64,000 nucleotides of DNA from Aedes albopictus (taxonomy: Eukaryota; Arthropoda; Insecta; Diptera; Culicidae): positions 13,917,346-13,981,345 of the forward strand of contig NC_085137.1 in NCBI RefSeq assembly GCF_035046485.1, in the 5' to 3' direction. This document shows positions 1-10,601 of the stretch, in pieces; position 1 is the stretch's first letter; the number at the start of each line of letters is the position of its first letter. The notes beneath the pieces were generated by a model. It searched no databases, was not told the DNA's origin, and was given only the letters and a program-made list of their open reading frames with translations. Both the position numbers and the translations under genes were made by a program.

Positions 1-770
1 AGTTTAAGTTTAGAACAGCCTGAAGCAATTTGGGGTTTGATTTTAGATTCGGCCGAATAAATGGCGTTTTTCCATTCGATTCGTAAAAAGTCTAAGCGCT
101 ACGCCATCCGCGGAGTATTTTTCGTTTTTTAAATTTTGCAACGCGAATAGATCTGAACGGCGCAAATCATTCAAAATCGTCCTAACCATCGCGAGTGTGA
201 CGATTTTCGATGTACGCGGAACGGTCCCAGCCAGGATGCAAATCGACGAGTAACCATGAGAAACCCTTAGGGAAATGCAGTGCGGGATGTTTTAGGCAAA
301 GGAACTGTGCGATTGTGTATCTGGGTGGTGAAAAGCTTGATGTTTCGGGCGTTTCAAGGTGTCCAAATTTGCTGAGAAGTGAGTTCTTGAACAGTCAGTG
401 AGTGTAGTACATAGTATAGACAATCCAAAGTCACAAGCAACTGTGGTTCGTCGAGATGAACGGCAGCATTTTAACCCAGCTTCAGAAGAAAAAAATCGAC
501 TGATATAGGACAAATTTAAAAACGAAAACAAATCCTGGTAGTGGTAGTGTATCGTTTCCTATGTTGTTGAAGTCGATGTAACGTAAAAAAAAACGTGATC
601 TGAACCCCCACAAAAATAACAGAAGAAAAAGTCCGGAAACAATTACTTAGCTGATTGGACCGCGCGAATCAAGAATGACAAGAAACTACATCACTTTCTG
701 GATTTCACTCATTGCTTTATTTCTTGGTATACAGATGTTGGCTTTCTCGGTCTAGGGTCAATCTAAACGG
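1..770. other. Unassigned AT-rich non-coding sequence
   Basis: No open frame here resembles a known protein, and no inverted or tandem repeat was recognised. The short frames at 210-401 and 292-531 overlap on opposite strands and have no motif. It may be host intergenic or intronic DNA or an eroded repeat. Confidence 0.4.
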
Positions 771-1752
771 CTACACGCTCAAAAATCCGTTCCGATTTTC
801 ATGAACAAAGAGTCACGAAAAGCAGAACAATTAGTGTGATCGAATTTGTGACAAAGTTCTCGTTATCAAGAACGGTTGAAACATACTTTTGTGAACATGT
901 TCCTAAATCCACGAATAAAGTTCACGGTCTACATTTTGCCCGTAACGCATGCAAATTCGCGAATAAAAATCATGCTATCGTGATCTTCAAATCCAATCTG
1001 TGATTATGTGCCCAGATATGATGACTCTATGCACGGTGGCTGTCACTTCCACACAAGCGTAGAAAAAAAGCAAAAACACCAGTAAGTGCACTGAAGACTA
1101 GTGACAAAATTCGTTAAAGATTGAGATGTGCTTAATATATAGAAGAAGTTTTGGGTAAATGGAGGAAACTGACATTGGTAAGCTAGTGCTATTTGCAAAA
1201 ATATTCAAAATATTGTGATACGCGCACAGATTCCAGTTTTCCGCAGTGGGAAAGTGTATCCGTTGTTTTCCTTTTTTTTCATTGCTGATATGAAGTGAGG
1301 AGACGAGGGTTTTGACTAGGTAAGTGCAAAATTGTTCAAAATATCTAAAATACTGCTCGTGGCCGTCATTTCATTGTATAATTGATCATTAGTGTAAGCA
1401 GAGACTAGCAGTGCTTCATTAAATGTCGCAAATTCAGCTTTGGTTTCTTTCAAAAAAGCTCCTGCTGTCGTCCCATTACCATGAACTGATATCCAGTTTT
1501 CGTGAATTAAATTTCTATCACCCTAAACACGAATCTCATTAACGAGAACATAGTTCTTATTTACGTGATTGTTTTGGTTTTGCTTGGCTCCTAGCGGTGC
1601 GTTACGCAAGCGTTACACTCTAGTTTATGGAACTATGTCCTCGAATTTTGTGATTTTTATTCATGGTGTATTTTCGTAAACTGAGTTCTGCTCTGTTCTG
1701 AAGAACGTGACTGAATGTTGACAATTTCAAGAACGGATTATTTTGCGTGTAG
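771..1752. mobile_element. Non-autonomous TIR DNA element (about 982 bp)
   Basis: The left end begins CTACACGCTCAAAAATCCGT and the right end is its imperfect reverse complement, finishing in GCGTGTAG. This gives a TIR of about 22 bp with three or four mismatches. No transposase frame exists inside. A 30-bp motif rich in TTCAAAATAT recurs near 1185 and 1325. No clear target duplication was seen, so the superfamily is unassigned. Both ends were found by eye. Alignment to other genomic copies would fix the borders. Confidence 0.6.
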
Positions 1753-2299
1753 TTTTGGATTACCCGACGTTTCGGCCGGCTTTATTTGGCCTTTATATCA
1801 AGGGAAAAATCAGTCAACCGTTTTTTGTCTTATGGTTTAATGCGGGGGTGTGGGCTTCTTGTTTTCTGCAATTATCATATGTATAGTTTTTACAAATTTT
1901 TCTGGACTGCACAGGTGAACACTACACTACTTGACGGTACTCAATGGTATTCTTATTACTTACTTCGATGTTTTTAGGATTATACGATAGAACAAAAGCA
2001 AATCTATCGTACAACAACATTGGATGCCGTTCAAATTGGTTTGGGTTCGTTTTACAAGCGAACGAGATTTCGGCGCTTGACTCGTGAGAGCGAGATTTTG
2101 CATGAAAATCTCGCACGTGAGAAAATGATTCAGAATTGCGCGCGTGTTTGCTCACGCAGGAACGATTCATGAGTGTGCTTTGAGTGTGATTTTACCAACA
2201 CTGCATGAGGTTCATATAGATAACCTGAAAAAATATATGATTTTGGCGATTGTAGGGCAGCGAAGAACAGTCTTGAATCAGGGATGGGAACACTTACTT
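1753..2299. other. Unassigned sequence with one small palindrome
   Basis: No gene recognised. A 10-bp inverted repeat (GCGAGATTTT, GCATG spacer, AAAATCTCGC) lies at 2090-2114 and could form a short hairpin. The short frames here overlap in several phases and look random. Confidence 0.35.
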
Positions 2300-2585
2300 G
2301 GAAAGAGTAACACTCACTTGGTATTTTCTCAGTTCGAAAGCATGCTATCAAAAAACAGTGTATGGAGCACTGTGGAGGGCTCCACGCGGTGAATGTAAAT
2401 TATATTCACCTCGTAGAGAGTCGCTTTCAACGCTCTGTTACGAAATTGGTATACGTGTGCGACCCTTACTTTATTCGGCAAAGTTTTAGATAAAACTACA
2501 AGGTAAAAGTGCTCCCTACACTGCTTTTGGATAGTATGCTTCTGAGCTGAGAAAATTAAAAGTGAGTGTAACTCTCATTCGCATA
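2300..2585. mobile_element. Foldback MITE-like inverted repeat
   Basis: Sequence at about 2303-2372 (AGTAACACTCACTTGGTATT onward) returns as its reverse complement at about 2503-2582. The arms are about 65-70 bp with scattered mismatches. Shared blocks include TTTTCTCAG, AAGCATRCTATC and CAGTGTA. The 130-bp centre has no coding signal. This is the architecture of a foldback MITE. Target-site duplication was not resolved. Confidence 0.6.
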
Positions 2586-2739
2586 TTTCGTAACACAAAA
2601 TTTCCCAATTTTAGACCTCCTTCCTCCCCCACGTAACAACTTTTGTATGAAGAATTTTGGATTTTTGTATGGAGCGTAACACAGCGGTAGATCCCCTCCC
2701 TTCCTTCTTAGCGATACGTAATAAGTGAATGAACCCTAA

Positions 2740-3775
2740 TGTAATGTAATCTTAAGACCTTTACTCGTGGGAGTTCTTGGAGGACCTAGATCATCTTTGG
2801 AAAGTAGTTCTCTACAGAACCATGCTCCATGGACCTGTAGAATGTTGCAGCGTATCAGTAATCAGTTAATGTAATAACACTCCATTGTTCTTAGGGGACC
2901 TAGAACATCTTTGGAAATTAGTATGTCACAGAACAAAGCTCCATTGATCCGTAGGATGTTACAACCAGTGTTTGGACGAAAAAGTGATCAGTGAACCACT
3001 CGGCAGTTTTTCTTCCCTTCTGTTGGTTCTGTTTCAATTTCCAAGCGGTGTATGTTCTCTCGTCGAGTCGCATGGTTCACGAAGGAACACAAAGAGGATA
3101 CTCCGATATAAACAAGCTGCGGCGATGAGCGGGCATCGCTAAGTGTAACACTTACCGATGATCGCTCATCGTTGGCTTGGGGCAACTGTGAATAATCGTT
3201 ATTTTCATCAGTATTTAATGCGTTTTCGCTTTAAAAACGTGAAATACTATTTAATTTAACTGTATTCATGCCGTTGCAGGTTGTGTAGTCACAATAAAAA
3301 AAGAATTATGGCAATAAAATATTCTTACCGAATGCATCGCTTTCATTAGCGTCATCGAGCATCTTCTCTCTTGATTGCGCTCTCGTATCGAACCGGGCAA
3401 GAGAATGAACAGCATTTCGGGGAGCGTTCCCGAGCATGTTGGTTCATGAAATGTTACATTCGCGAATGTATCACTTGCTGAGCATGGACCATTCAGTGGT
3501 TCGCGATAAAAATCCACACACTGGTTACAACGCATGTAGCAAGATACCATTGGCTATGTTTGTAGATCTTCAGGCCTTTATTCGCAGAAGTTATTGGAGG
3601 TCCTATATGCTTGAAAATTATTTCCTTTCAGAACTATGCTCCATGGACCTGTAAGTCGTAACAATGCATCAGTAATGTGACAACATTTAATTGATTATGC
3701 TTGTAGATCTTCAGCCCTTGACTCACGTTCTTGAGCTCTACACCACCATGGTCCATGGACCTGTGGGGTGTTTGC
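2740..3775. repeat. Degenerate repeat family with core TCCATGGACCTGTA
   Basis: Similar units of roughly 115-130 bp occur at 2750-2980 and 3560-3775. They share GAGGACCTAGA, CAGAACYATGCTCCATGGAC and CTGTAG blocks (near 2818-2842, 2932-2954, 3630-3652 and 3748-3765). Between the two clusters (3000-3540) lies AT/GC-mixed sequence with a hairpin at 3121-3171. No coding signal was recognised. The clusters are probably old satellite or MITE debris. Confidence 0.45.
3121..3171. other. Near-perfect 24-bp-arm inverted repeat
   Basis: CGATGAGCGGGCATCGCTAA and its continuation pair with TTACCGATGATCGCTCATCG, with about three mismatches and only a 2-4 nt loop. The loop is too tight for a typical microRNA precursor. 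More likely a small palindromic element or cruciform-prone site. Confidence 0.4.
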
Positions 3776-3876
3776 AATCTCCTTAATCCTTCGCTTTGTC
3801 CGTCTCAACAGTCCCTATGACCCCAAAATATCCTCTGAAATCTTTCTTGAAACCAGTAGCGGAAAAAGATTCACCC

Positions 3877-4112
3877 ACGCACCAAATGCACCATGTACAA
3901 AACGCTATCAAGACTGGTGGTCCTCTACGGGCGCGAGACATGGACCACGCTCGAGGAGGACCAGCAAGCACTCGGAGTTTTCGAGCGACGCATGCTAAGG
4001 ACAATCTTCGGTGGTGTGCAGGAGAACAGTCTGTGGCGGAGAAGGATGAACCACGAGCTCGCTGCACTTTACGGCGAACCCAGCATCCAGAAGGTGGCCA
4101 AAGCCGGAAGGA
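3877..4112 (+). pseudogene. RTE-clade retroposon ORF2, C-terminal fragment
   Basis: One frame encodes a peptide containing VVLYGRETW, LGVFERRMLR, FGGVQENSLWRRRMN and YGEPSIQKVAKAGR. This is the region just after the reverse-transcriptase domain of mosquito RTE-type non-LTR elements. The match starts near 3877 and stops abruptly at about 4112, where unrelated AT-rich sequence takes over. The domain that would follow (W-L-G-H-V-A-R-M type) is missing. No catalytic RT residues remain, so this is a dead, truncated fragment. Confidence 0.7.
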
Positions 4113-4312
4113 TACTATTAAATAAAAAGAAAATCGCGTTAAGTACTGTTTCTTTGAATTCCACTAAGAATTTGCATCCTTTGACAGATACGTATTTCGA
4201 CCTCAACTGTAAGGTCGTCTTCAGTGTCTTGTACTTGACTCGACTATTGGATACTATTGTTGATTATGTCTTGTCTTAATGATGTTGAACAAATAAATGT
4301 ATGTATGTAAGG
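4113..4312 (+). repeat. Probable non-LTR retroposon 3' end with ATGT-rich tail
   Basis: The block ends in AACAAATAAATGTATGTATG, a polyadenylation-like hexamer followed by short ATGT repeats, as at the 3' end of some non-LTR elements. It also contains CCTTTGACAGATACGTATTT (4186-4205), a motif that recurs in the hairpin at 57.1-57.4 kb. No coding sequence. The family is not identified. Confidence 0.4.
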
Positions 4313-4628
4313 TAAATACACACATAGTTAAATATTGCTTTATATAACACCTTATCATACGCTTTTTCGCCATGGAAAGCATCCCATAAAACCCCAAACA
4401 ACTTCCAACTCCAGAAATCTATGAAGTGGCCCAAGTTCATGGACATATTCTGAGTAGATATCTAATCAACATTTCCTACCCATCCCCGCTGATCGTAAGG
4501 ACCTGACCAGGTGTCTAACAAAAAGGTCGTTCAATGAAAGGTCTGTCAAGTCCCAGGCAGCTTTTCTGGCGCATTACACGTCTCTATCGATAGCCACCCC
4601 AGGATGTGTACGGTCGGCAATGCTATGC

Positions 4629-4743
4629 TAAGAGTGTGATTCGGCTTAAACAGTCAATAAAAAACTTGCATAGATTACTTTTAAAACTATGCCAAAGAAA
4701 TCGATGCAAGTTTGTTGACTGTTAAAGCCTAAACACACTCTTT
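4629..4743. mobile_element. Small palindromic MITE (about 115 bp)
   Basis: The left arm (AGAGTGTGATTCGGCTTAAA, then CAGTCAA and AAACTTGCAT) is repeated as an inverted copy ending at 4743. The arms are about 45 bp with a few mismatches and indels and a centre of about 25 bp. No target duplication is clear. Confidence 0.6.
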
Positions 4744-5747
4744 GCGCACCAACTCCGCTCAAAACCATCCCGATTCAACATATTTTTTTTCTCTGTTTTT
4801 GTAGCTCTACATACAACTTCTCACTAGAACTTTTCCAGACACTTGATGAAATACCATTCCCATCAATCTGAAGTTAATTCTCGTGAACTTTTGAATTCAA
4901 TTACCTTGATCATAATTTGCAACACAGTCAAGCTCATTTCTTCCCATTCAGTTGGCGTTGTTCCCAAAACGCATCTCTGTTATGCCATGTACCTAAGTAC
5001 CAAGTAAAACAGCTTCCACTTAGCAGAAGTTGCACTCTAATCACGAGATGCGTCTCATTAGAATTGCAATAAACGAGAAATAATCGTTCCATGGATACAC
5101 CGCAAACGCGTGTGCACTGTGCAGCCATCGCCGCCGCCGCCGCCGCCGCAAGCGTAGTACCACATTCTCCCTGAACTCCCCCTTTGGCTACGGCCCTGAC
5201 CAAGAACGTTCTCGGTGAAGCCGTCTCTCGCTCTCAGCGCCAGCGCCAGCGCGCTACTGTGTTTAGGTAGTGCAACTGGCCTTTTGCTGTTGTTGCTGAT
5301 CTTGGCTATTCCGGACGGAGAAACGACAATGCAGTTGCTGTGGTCGCGGTGCCGCCATCCGTCACCACCATCGTCATCGTCATCACGGTGCACCACCGTT
5401 GCTCTCTTTGGTCGTTGAGCTGCTGACCTAAACAACATCTATTTGGCTTTTCTTCACGACTGCTGCAGCAGTCAGCCAGCGCTCACCGGCCGCTGCGATG
5501 GTGGTGGCCTAATGCACTCATGTGGTATAATAGTTCGGTGTACAGTGCTGTTCGGAATGACCGAAACAAATGCTGAAATGTAACACAACTTTGATACCAC
5601 GTATGTGGCAGCCCTAATCCCACCTAATGCATCTGACAGGAGCCAACATCTATCGTGTATCCACAATGGATTCCTTTGTGGATACACAAATGTTTACATA
5701 CAAGATGTTGGATTCTTAAAAATGGCGGCCTCGCACCCTGGTGTTTG
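4744..5747. other. Repeat-poor host-like block with a GCC run
   Basis: No transposon signature was recognised between about 4900 and 5700. The block is GC-richer than its neighbours and has a short (GCC)n run at about 5131-5151 and CAGCGC/GATGAC-type trinucleotide runs near 5238 and 5360-5390. Frames of 126 codons (minus, 5058-5438) and 67 codons (plus, 5215-5418) overlap in opposite directions and have low-complexity content, so I do not call a protein. An inverted repeat (GTGTATCCACAA at 5655-5666 with its complement at 5676-5687, 9-nt loop) lies at the right edge. It could be an untranslated exon or regulatory sequence. Confidence 0.35.
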
Positions 5748-5763
5748 ATACACTGTTCATCTT

Positions 5764-5998
5764 CTTCTTCTTCTTTATGGCTCTACGTCCCCGCTGTTAC
5801 TTGGCCTGCCTCGCTTCAACTTAGTGTTCTTTGAGCACTTCCACAGTTATTAATTGAATGACATTCTTTGCCTGCCATTGCATGAATTTGTATACGCCCA
5901 GGGAGTCGAGAAAATTTGTCCGACCGGAACGGGAATCGAACCCACCGTCTCCGGATTGGCGATCCATAGCCTTAACCACTAGACTAACTGGAGACCTC
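5764..5998 (-). mobile_element. Feilai-type tRNA-derived SINE (complete)
   Basis: Read on the minus strand, the head holds a good RNA polymerase III A box (TAGTCTAGTGG, 5976-5986) and B box (GGTTCGATTCC, 5932-5942). These are followed by the Feilai body (lacking coding capacity) and a GAAGAA-type 3' tail at 5764-5775. A 16-bp direct repeat, ATACACTGTTCATCTT, flanks it at 5748-5763 and 5999-6014. That is a target-site duplication as made by LINE machinery. The copy is complete from A box to tail. It would rely on a non-LTR element reverse transcriptase supplied elsewhere. Confidence 0.9.
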
Positions 5999-6014
5999 AT
6001 ACACTGTTCATCTT

Positions 6015-7159
6015 TAACGATAATAGTCCTGTTCAACGACGTAGATTGAGCTTGCTTGAAGTTGCTGCAAAGCTGCTCTTAGCATATGTCAGTGGAACGA
6101 AAGATTTTAATCCTTGGGAGCTGGAGGGGTCATATATGACCCCACGATAGAAACGACTGTATAAATTCACACATTTAATAAAACAGAATATTGTCTTCGG
6201 CAAAGTTATTGAAAATTGAGTCCTTCATTAAGGAAAAACGGGAATGACGAAAAACAACAACCTAGAACATCCTGAACACAATGAAGTTTGGATAAAACAA
6301 ATAATCGACATACCAGTTTTTTTCTAAAAGCTTAATTCGGGTATGGGCTACGTTCATATGTATTAATTTATTCGTCAAGAATATCAAAAGGTGTTTTATA
6401 TTCTGAGATGTTCTAGGTGTTCCAAACTGTCCTGTATTGAAGTCCTTCAAATCTACAAGAATAATTTTATGTGTTTTCGCCATAAATAATAGCATTGCAT
6501 TAGCTACTGGGATCCGTGAAGCTCTTGAAATCTACTTTGTCATTTATAGACGCTATAGGGATATTACAGATCAGCCAAACTACCTTGGAGTTCAGAACTG
6601 CAGGTCTACACTCGTAACAGTAGCCGTATCTGTTATATCGAGTAACTTTGAATAATCATCCGCGGATACTGGACCAATTTGAAGTCTACTTGACATTATT
6701 ATAAACCTTTGGGACATTCAGGGTCGTCTAAACCGTCCAATAATAAAGTCCTTCAAATCTACAAGAATATTTTTTTGTGTTTTCGTTATAAATAATAGCA
6801 TTGCATTAGCTACAGGGATCCGCGAAGCTTTTGCATTCTACTATGTCATTGATAAACACTATAGAGATATTCCAGTTCATGGAGTTCAGAACGTCAGATC
6901 AACACTCGTAGCAGTAGCCATATATGTTATACTGAGTAACGTTGCATAATCAATCGCGATTACCGGCCCAATCTCAAGTCTACTGAAGTTTAGCTCTTGA
7001 CAGTAACAGTAGTTATTCTCACAATGAACTGTAACATTACACATCCAACTGTAACCTGTAATACCCCTGGCATTTCATGAGTCATTCCAGAATAGTTTTG
7101 AGATATTCCAGATCAATCAAACTACTTCGGAGATCATATCTTCAGGTCTACACTGGTGA
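6015..7159. repeat. Direct duplication of about 307 bp within a diverged satellite-like block
   Basis: Sequence starting AGTCCTTCAAATCTACAAGA at 6440 recurs at 6747, including a GCATTGCATTAGCTAC block and GGATCCG. The spacing is about 307 bp, close to twice 152. Flanking phrases (TCAGGTCTACACT, GATATTCCAGATCA) recur to 7150 and resemble those in the array at 9.77-10.3 kb. No coding signal. The 77-codon and 72-codon frames here are phase shadows. Confidence 0.55.
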
Positions 7160-7213
7160 TACACTGGAACCTCTTTTTATGCACATAACTGGGACTGCAT
7201 AAATTAAAAAGGT

Positions 7214-7497
7214 CTCTCTCTCTCTCTACTTGGCGTAACGTCCTCATTGGGACAAAGCCTGCTTCTCAGCTTAGTGTTCTATGAGCACTTCCACAGTTAT
7301 TAACTGAGAGCTTCCTCTGCCAATGACCATTTTGCATGTGTATATCGTGTGGCAGGCACGAAGATACTCTATGCCCAAGGAAGTCAAGGAAATTTCCTTT
7401 ACGAAAAGATCCTGGACCGACCGGGAATCGAACCCGTCACCCTCAGCATGGTCATGCTGAATACCCGTGCGTTTACCGCCTCGGCTATATGGGCCCT
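7214..7497 (-). mobile_element. Feilai SINE nested in TIR element
   Basis: Minus-strand head with an A-box-like TAGCCGAGGCGG (7476-7487) and B box GGTTCGATTCC (7424-7434), then the canonical Feilai body and a GA-rich tail (CT repeats on the plus strand, 7214-7227). Flanked by a 10-bp duplication, TTAAAAAGGT, at 7204-7213 and 7498-7507. Its head differs from that of the SINE at 5764-5998, so two subfamilies are present. Confidence 0.9.
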
Positions 7498-7619
7498 TTA
7501 AAAAGGTGCATAAATTAAAAAATGGATACAAAATAGAGAAATTTATGCATAAATTAAGTTTGGGCTTTAATTAGAGAATCTAGTTCGCGAGAACAGGTCT
7601 TGCTCCTGGGCAGTTGAGG

Positions 7620-8750
7620 TGGGGCTAAGGAGGTTTCCACAAAGTTCCCAGAGAGCCCAAAAAGGGAGTTCCAAGGGGCTTCAGGGGCGTTTTAAGGGGC
7701 TGTTTCGGGGGATTTGAGGAGCCTTTTGAGGGTGTTCTGTCAAGATTTTATGATATTTTAATAGGATTACGGGGATTTCTGGGGTATTTCAATAGTATTA
7801 AGTGGGTTTCAGGGGCGTTCCAAGAGGCTTTAGAGGGGCAATTCAAGGGATCTCAAGAGCCTTAAAAGGGCGTTGCAAGAGGTCTGAGGGGCGTTTTAAG
7901 GTATTTCAGAGTCTGCTCTGAAACTTCCTGAAATGTCTCCAAAATCCCCCTTGAACCCCGTAGGGACCCCATGTAACGCACCTTAGTGGTTTCGAAACCC
8001 CTGAGAACACCTCCGTAACGCTTCCGTAACGCCTCTGAATCCCCCGAAAATGCTCTGAAACGTTTCGAAATGCCTCCAAAATCCCCCTTGAACCCCCCGG
8101 GGACCCCATGTAACGCACCTGACAGGCTTCTAAACCCCTGAGAACTCTTCCGTAACGCTTTCCTACCGCCTCTGAATCCCGCAGAAAATGCTCTGAAACG
8201 TCCTGAAATGCCTTCAAATCCCCCTTAAACCCCCTTGGACCCATGTAACGCACCTGAGGGGCCCCAAACCTTGCTCCAAACCCCCCGAAAACTCCTTCGT
8301 AACGCTTTCGTAACGCCTTTTAATCACGCCGAAAATGGTCTGTAACATCCGGAAATGCCTTCAATATCCCCCTTAAACCCCCTCGGACGAAAACTCCTCG
8401 TAACGCTTAAGTAACGCCTCTGTATCCCGCCGAAAATGCTCTGAAACGTCTTGAAATGCCTCCAAAATTCCCCTTAGATCCCCTCGGACCCCATGTAACG
8501 CACCTGAGAATCTCCGAACACTCCTTAAACTATTACGTAACGCTTGCGGAACGCCTCTGAATCACTCCGAAAATGGTCTGAAACATCCTGAAATGCCTCC
8601 AAAAATCCTCCTAAACCAAAACCCCTAAAAACGCCTCTGAAACCAGCCTGAAATGCTCTGAGACTTCCTGAAATGACTCCGATACCCCCTTAAGACCCAC
8701 TCGGACCTCATGTAACGCACATGAGACCTCCGAAAACACCCAAAAACGAA
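7620..8750. repeat. Degenerate tandem array with CATGTAACGCACCT core
   Basis: Units share CTGAAATGCCTCCAAAATCC, CCCTTGAACCCC and CATGTAACGCACCT. The last motif starts near 7970, 8107, 8242, 8492 and 8708, so the monomer is about 135 bp with some units doubled or lost. The left part (7620-7910) carries related but more diverged G-rich sequence. Frames such as 7906-8253 minus come only from the repeat. Confidence 0.7.
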
Positions 8751-9061
8751 CCTGTAACCTTCCTTTGCTCTCCTCTGTAAACACCCCTTGGCCAATGTTG
8801 CAATAGTTCCCGTCATTATTAAATATTCTTATGCACAATATTGGTTCTGAGTAGCTTTCCCTCTTTTTATGCAGGGCATAAATAAAGGTTCATAAATAAA
8901 AAGTTTATGCACTTTACAAGTTTATAACATGCATAAAAAGAGGTTTTAGTGTAATAGCTTTTGCCACTACGTTAAGTAGTGTTACATAATCCACTGTATC
9001 TACCAAAGCGGTTCGAGGACAATAAGTATTGTTATATATTTTTGGTATATTATGGGCCATC

Positions 9062-9540
9062 TTTTCTTCTTCTTCTTCTTCTTTTTCATCCTTCTTCGTC
9101 ATTTTCTTCTTCTTCTTTATGGCTCTACGTCCCCACTGGGACTTCCACTTATTAAGGACAAACGTCTTGATATCCCGCTTAAACAGTGCATCAGAACTCC
9201 AGAAGCACAAATCTCAAGAAGCAAGCTTCATACAACAGTGCATTTTATTATTCTGTTCTTGCTCACTTGTGATAAGCTTAAAATAGGGAGATCAGTTGTG
9301 CTGGCTTACTTTACGAAGAGATTTGTGCACTCCAAATTGTGAGTAGGTGCCAAAGTCGGCCATTGTGGCCGCCATCTTGGGATTTTAATAAGTCTGTCCT
9401 TAATTGAAAGGCTTTTTTGCCTGCCATTGTATGGCAAGTACTATAATATACTATGTCTAGGAAGTTGAGAAAATTTTCCCGACTGGAACGGGAATCGAAC
9501 CCGCCGTCTCCGGATTGGCGATCCGTGGCCTCAACCACTG
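9062..9540 (-). mobile_element. Feilai-type SINE interrupted by a TTAA element
   Basis: On the minus strand the head with B box GGTTCGATTCC lies near 9489-9500 and the tail near 9062-9120 (GAA repeats). The two halves are separated by the insertion at 9152-9403. The 5' end is shortened just inside the A-box region, and part of the body next to the insertion is deleted compared with the copy at 5764-5998. It is a dead copy. Confidence 0.75.
9152..9403. mobile_element. TTAA-flanked piggyBac-like MITE inside a SINE
   Basis: The element is bounded by TTAA at 9152-9155 and 9400-9403, with a short TIR (GGACAAAC / GTCTGTCC). A second copy of exactly the same span length (252 bp) lies at 61751-62002, also between TTAA sites. 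The flanking SINE sequence rejoins at a single TTAA (ATTAATTGAA in the uninterrupted SINE at 5764-5998). That directly shows a TTAA target duplication. No coding capacity. Confidence 0.8.
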
Positions 9541-9769
9541 TTTGTGTTATAAAAAGATACGTTACCTTCCAACGTAAGTCTAACCCACTTAGATACGTGA
9601 ACTTCTGTGAAACTCAGAGTCATTCCAAAATATTTTTTAGATATTTCAGGATTACTAAACTTCCCTACAATTAAGAACTTCCAGCTATGGTGAAGATATG
9701 ACGAAGCCACATTATGAGCACAAATCTGAAAGCAAATGAACATGAAAGAATATAAAGCATAGCTTTGTA
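9541..9769. other. Unassigned sequence related to the adjacent array
   Basis: AT-rich sequence with phrases similar to the repeats at 6.4-7.15 and 9.77-10.3 kb (ATTCCAAAATATTTTTTAGA, then ATATTTCAGGATTA). No coding motif. Confidence 0.3.
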
Positions 9770-10300
9770 TAATGAAAGAAGTTACTGTTACACCCGTAGA
9801 CTTCAGGATCTAAACTCAAGAATAGTTTGGATGACCTAAGATATCTCAGCTGACATGATGCTATCTATTGAACTTTCAGAAGACTTACTGGACATGATAG
9901 AATACAAATCGTAACTTTGCATAATAAAAAAAGTTACTGTTACACCCGTAGACTTTAGGATCTAAACTCAAAAACAGTTTGGATGACCTAGAATATCCCG
10001 ACTGACCTGATACTGTCTATTGAACTTTCAGAAGACTTACTGGGCATGATAGAATACAAATCGTAACTTTGTATAATGAAAAAAAGTTACTGTTACACTC
10101 GTAGACTTAAGGATCTAAACTCCAGAATAGTTTGGATTACCTAGGATATCCCGGCTGACCTGATACTGTCTATTGAATATTCAGAAGAATTACTGGGCAT
10201 GATAGAATAAGTACAAATCATAACTTTGTATAATGAAAAAAGTTACTGTTACACCCGTAGACTTTAGGATCTAAACTCAAGAATAGTTTGGATGATATAG
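9770..10300. repeat. Tandem array with monomer of about 152-156 bp
   Basis: Four monomers share GTTACTGTTACACCCGTAGA, GGATCTAAACTC, AATAGTTTGGATGA and GATACTGTCTATTGAA. The GTTACTGTTACAC motif starts at 9781, 9933, 10086 and 10242. The monomers are about 90 percent alike by eye. The array ends at an inserted TA-flanked MITE (10305-10521). Confidence 0.8.
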
Positions 10301-10304
10301 GATA

Positions 10305-10521
10305 AGGTACACCGGGGTAAGTTGAAACGGGTGGGGCAAGATGAAACAGCGGGTTAACATGATGTTATCCAAAGATGGTAAAAAGCTTGAATGCCAAAAC
10401 ACATAGTTTTTGATTCAAACAATCTTTCGGCGAAAGAAAAATTTTCAAATTGTATTGAAAACTATTTCAAAACTTCGTGTTTCATCTTGCCCCACCCGTT
10501 TCAACTTGCCCCGGTGTACCT
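10305..10521. mobile_element. TA-flanked MITE, AGGTACACCGGGG termini
   Basis: The ends are a TIR of about 45 bp: AGGTACACCGGGGTAAGTTG, then AAACGGGTGGGGCAAGATGA, and the inverted copy at the right. Each end abuts TA (10303-10304 and 10522-10523). The 217-bp element has no coding frame. Its terminus is related to that of the 1.3-kb element at 44106-45437 (AGGTACCCCGGGGCAAGTGG). Confidence 0.8.
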
Positions 10522-10601
10522 TATGCAGAAAAAAAATTTGGCATCATATTCTACCCTTTTTTTTGCTGTTGAGCATCGAAACCACAGAAATATGTAGAAA
10601 A

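Larger units (their letters stand above)
7162..8951. mobile_element. TA-flanked TIR element with internal tandem array
   Basis: The left end CACTGGAACCTCTTTTTATG is matched by the inverted right end (CACTAAAACCTCTTTTTATG on the minus strand). Both ends abut TA (7160-7161 and 8952-8953), as expected for Tc1/mariner-like transposition. Inside are a nested SINE (7214-7497) and a degenerate tandem array (about 7620-8750). No transposase is encoded, so it is non-autonomous. Without the SINE it is about 1.5 kb. Confidence 0.75.

Noticed and set aside
3121..3171. microRNA precursor
   Set aside because: Loop is only 2-4 nt and the duplex too symmetrical; no flanking basal stem.
7424..7497. Genuine tRNA gene
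   Set aside because: B box and A box are present, but the sequence continues into a Feilai SINE body with a tail and a target duplication, so it is a tRNA-derived SINE head. The same holds at 5932-5998.
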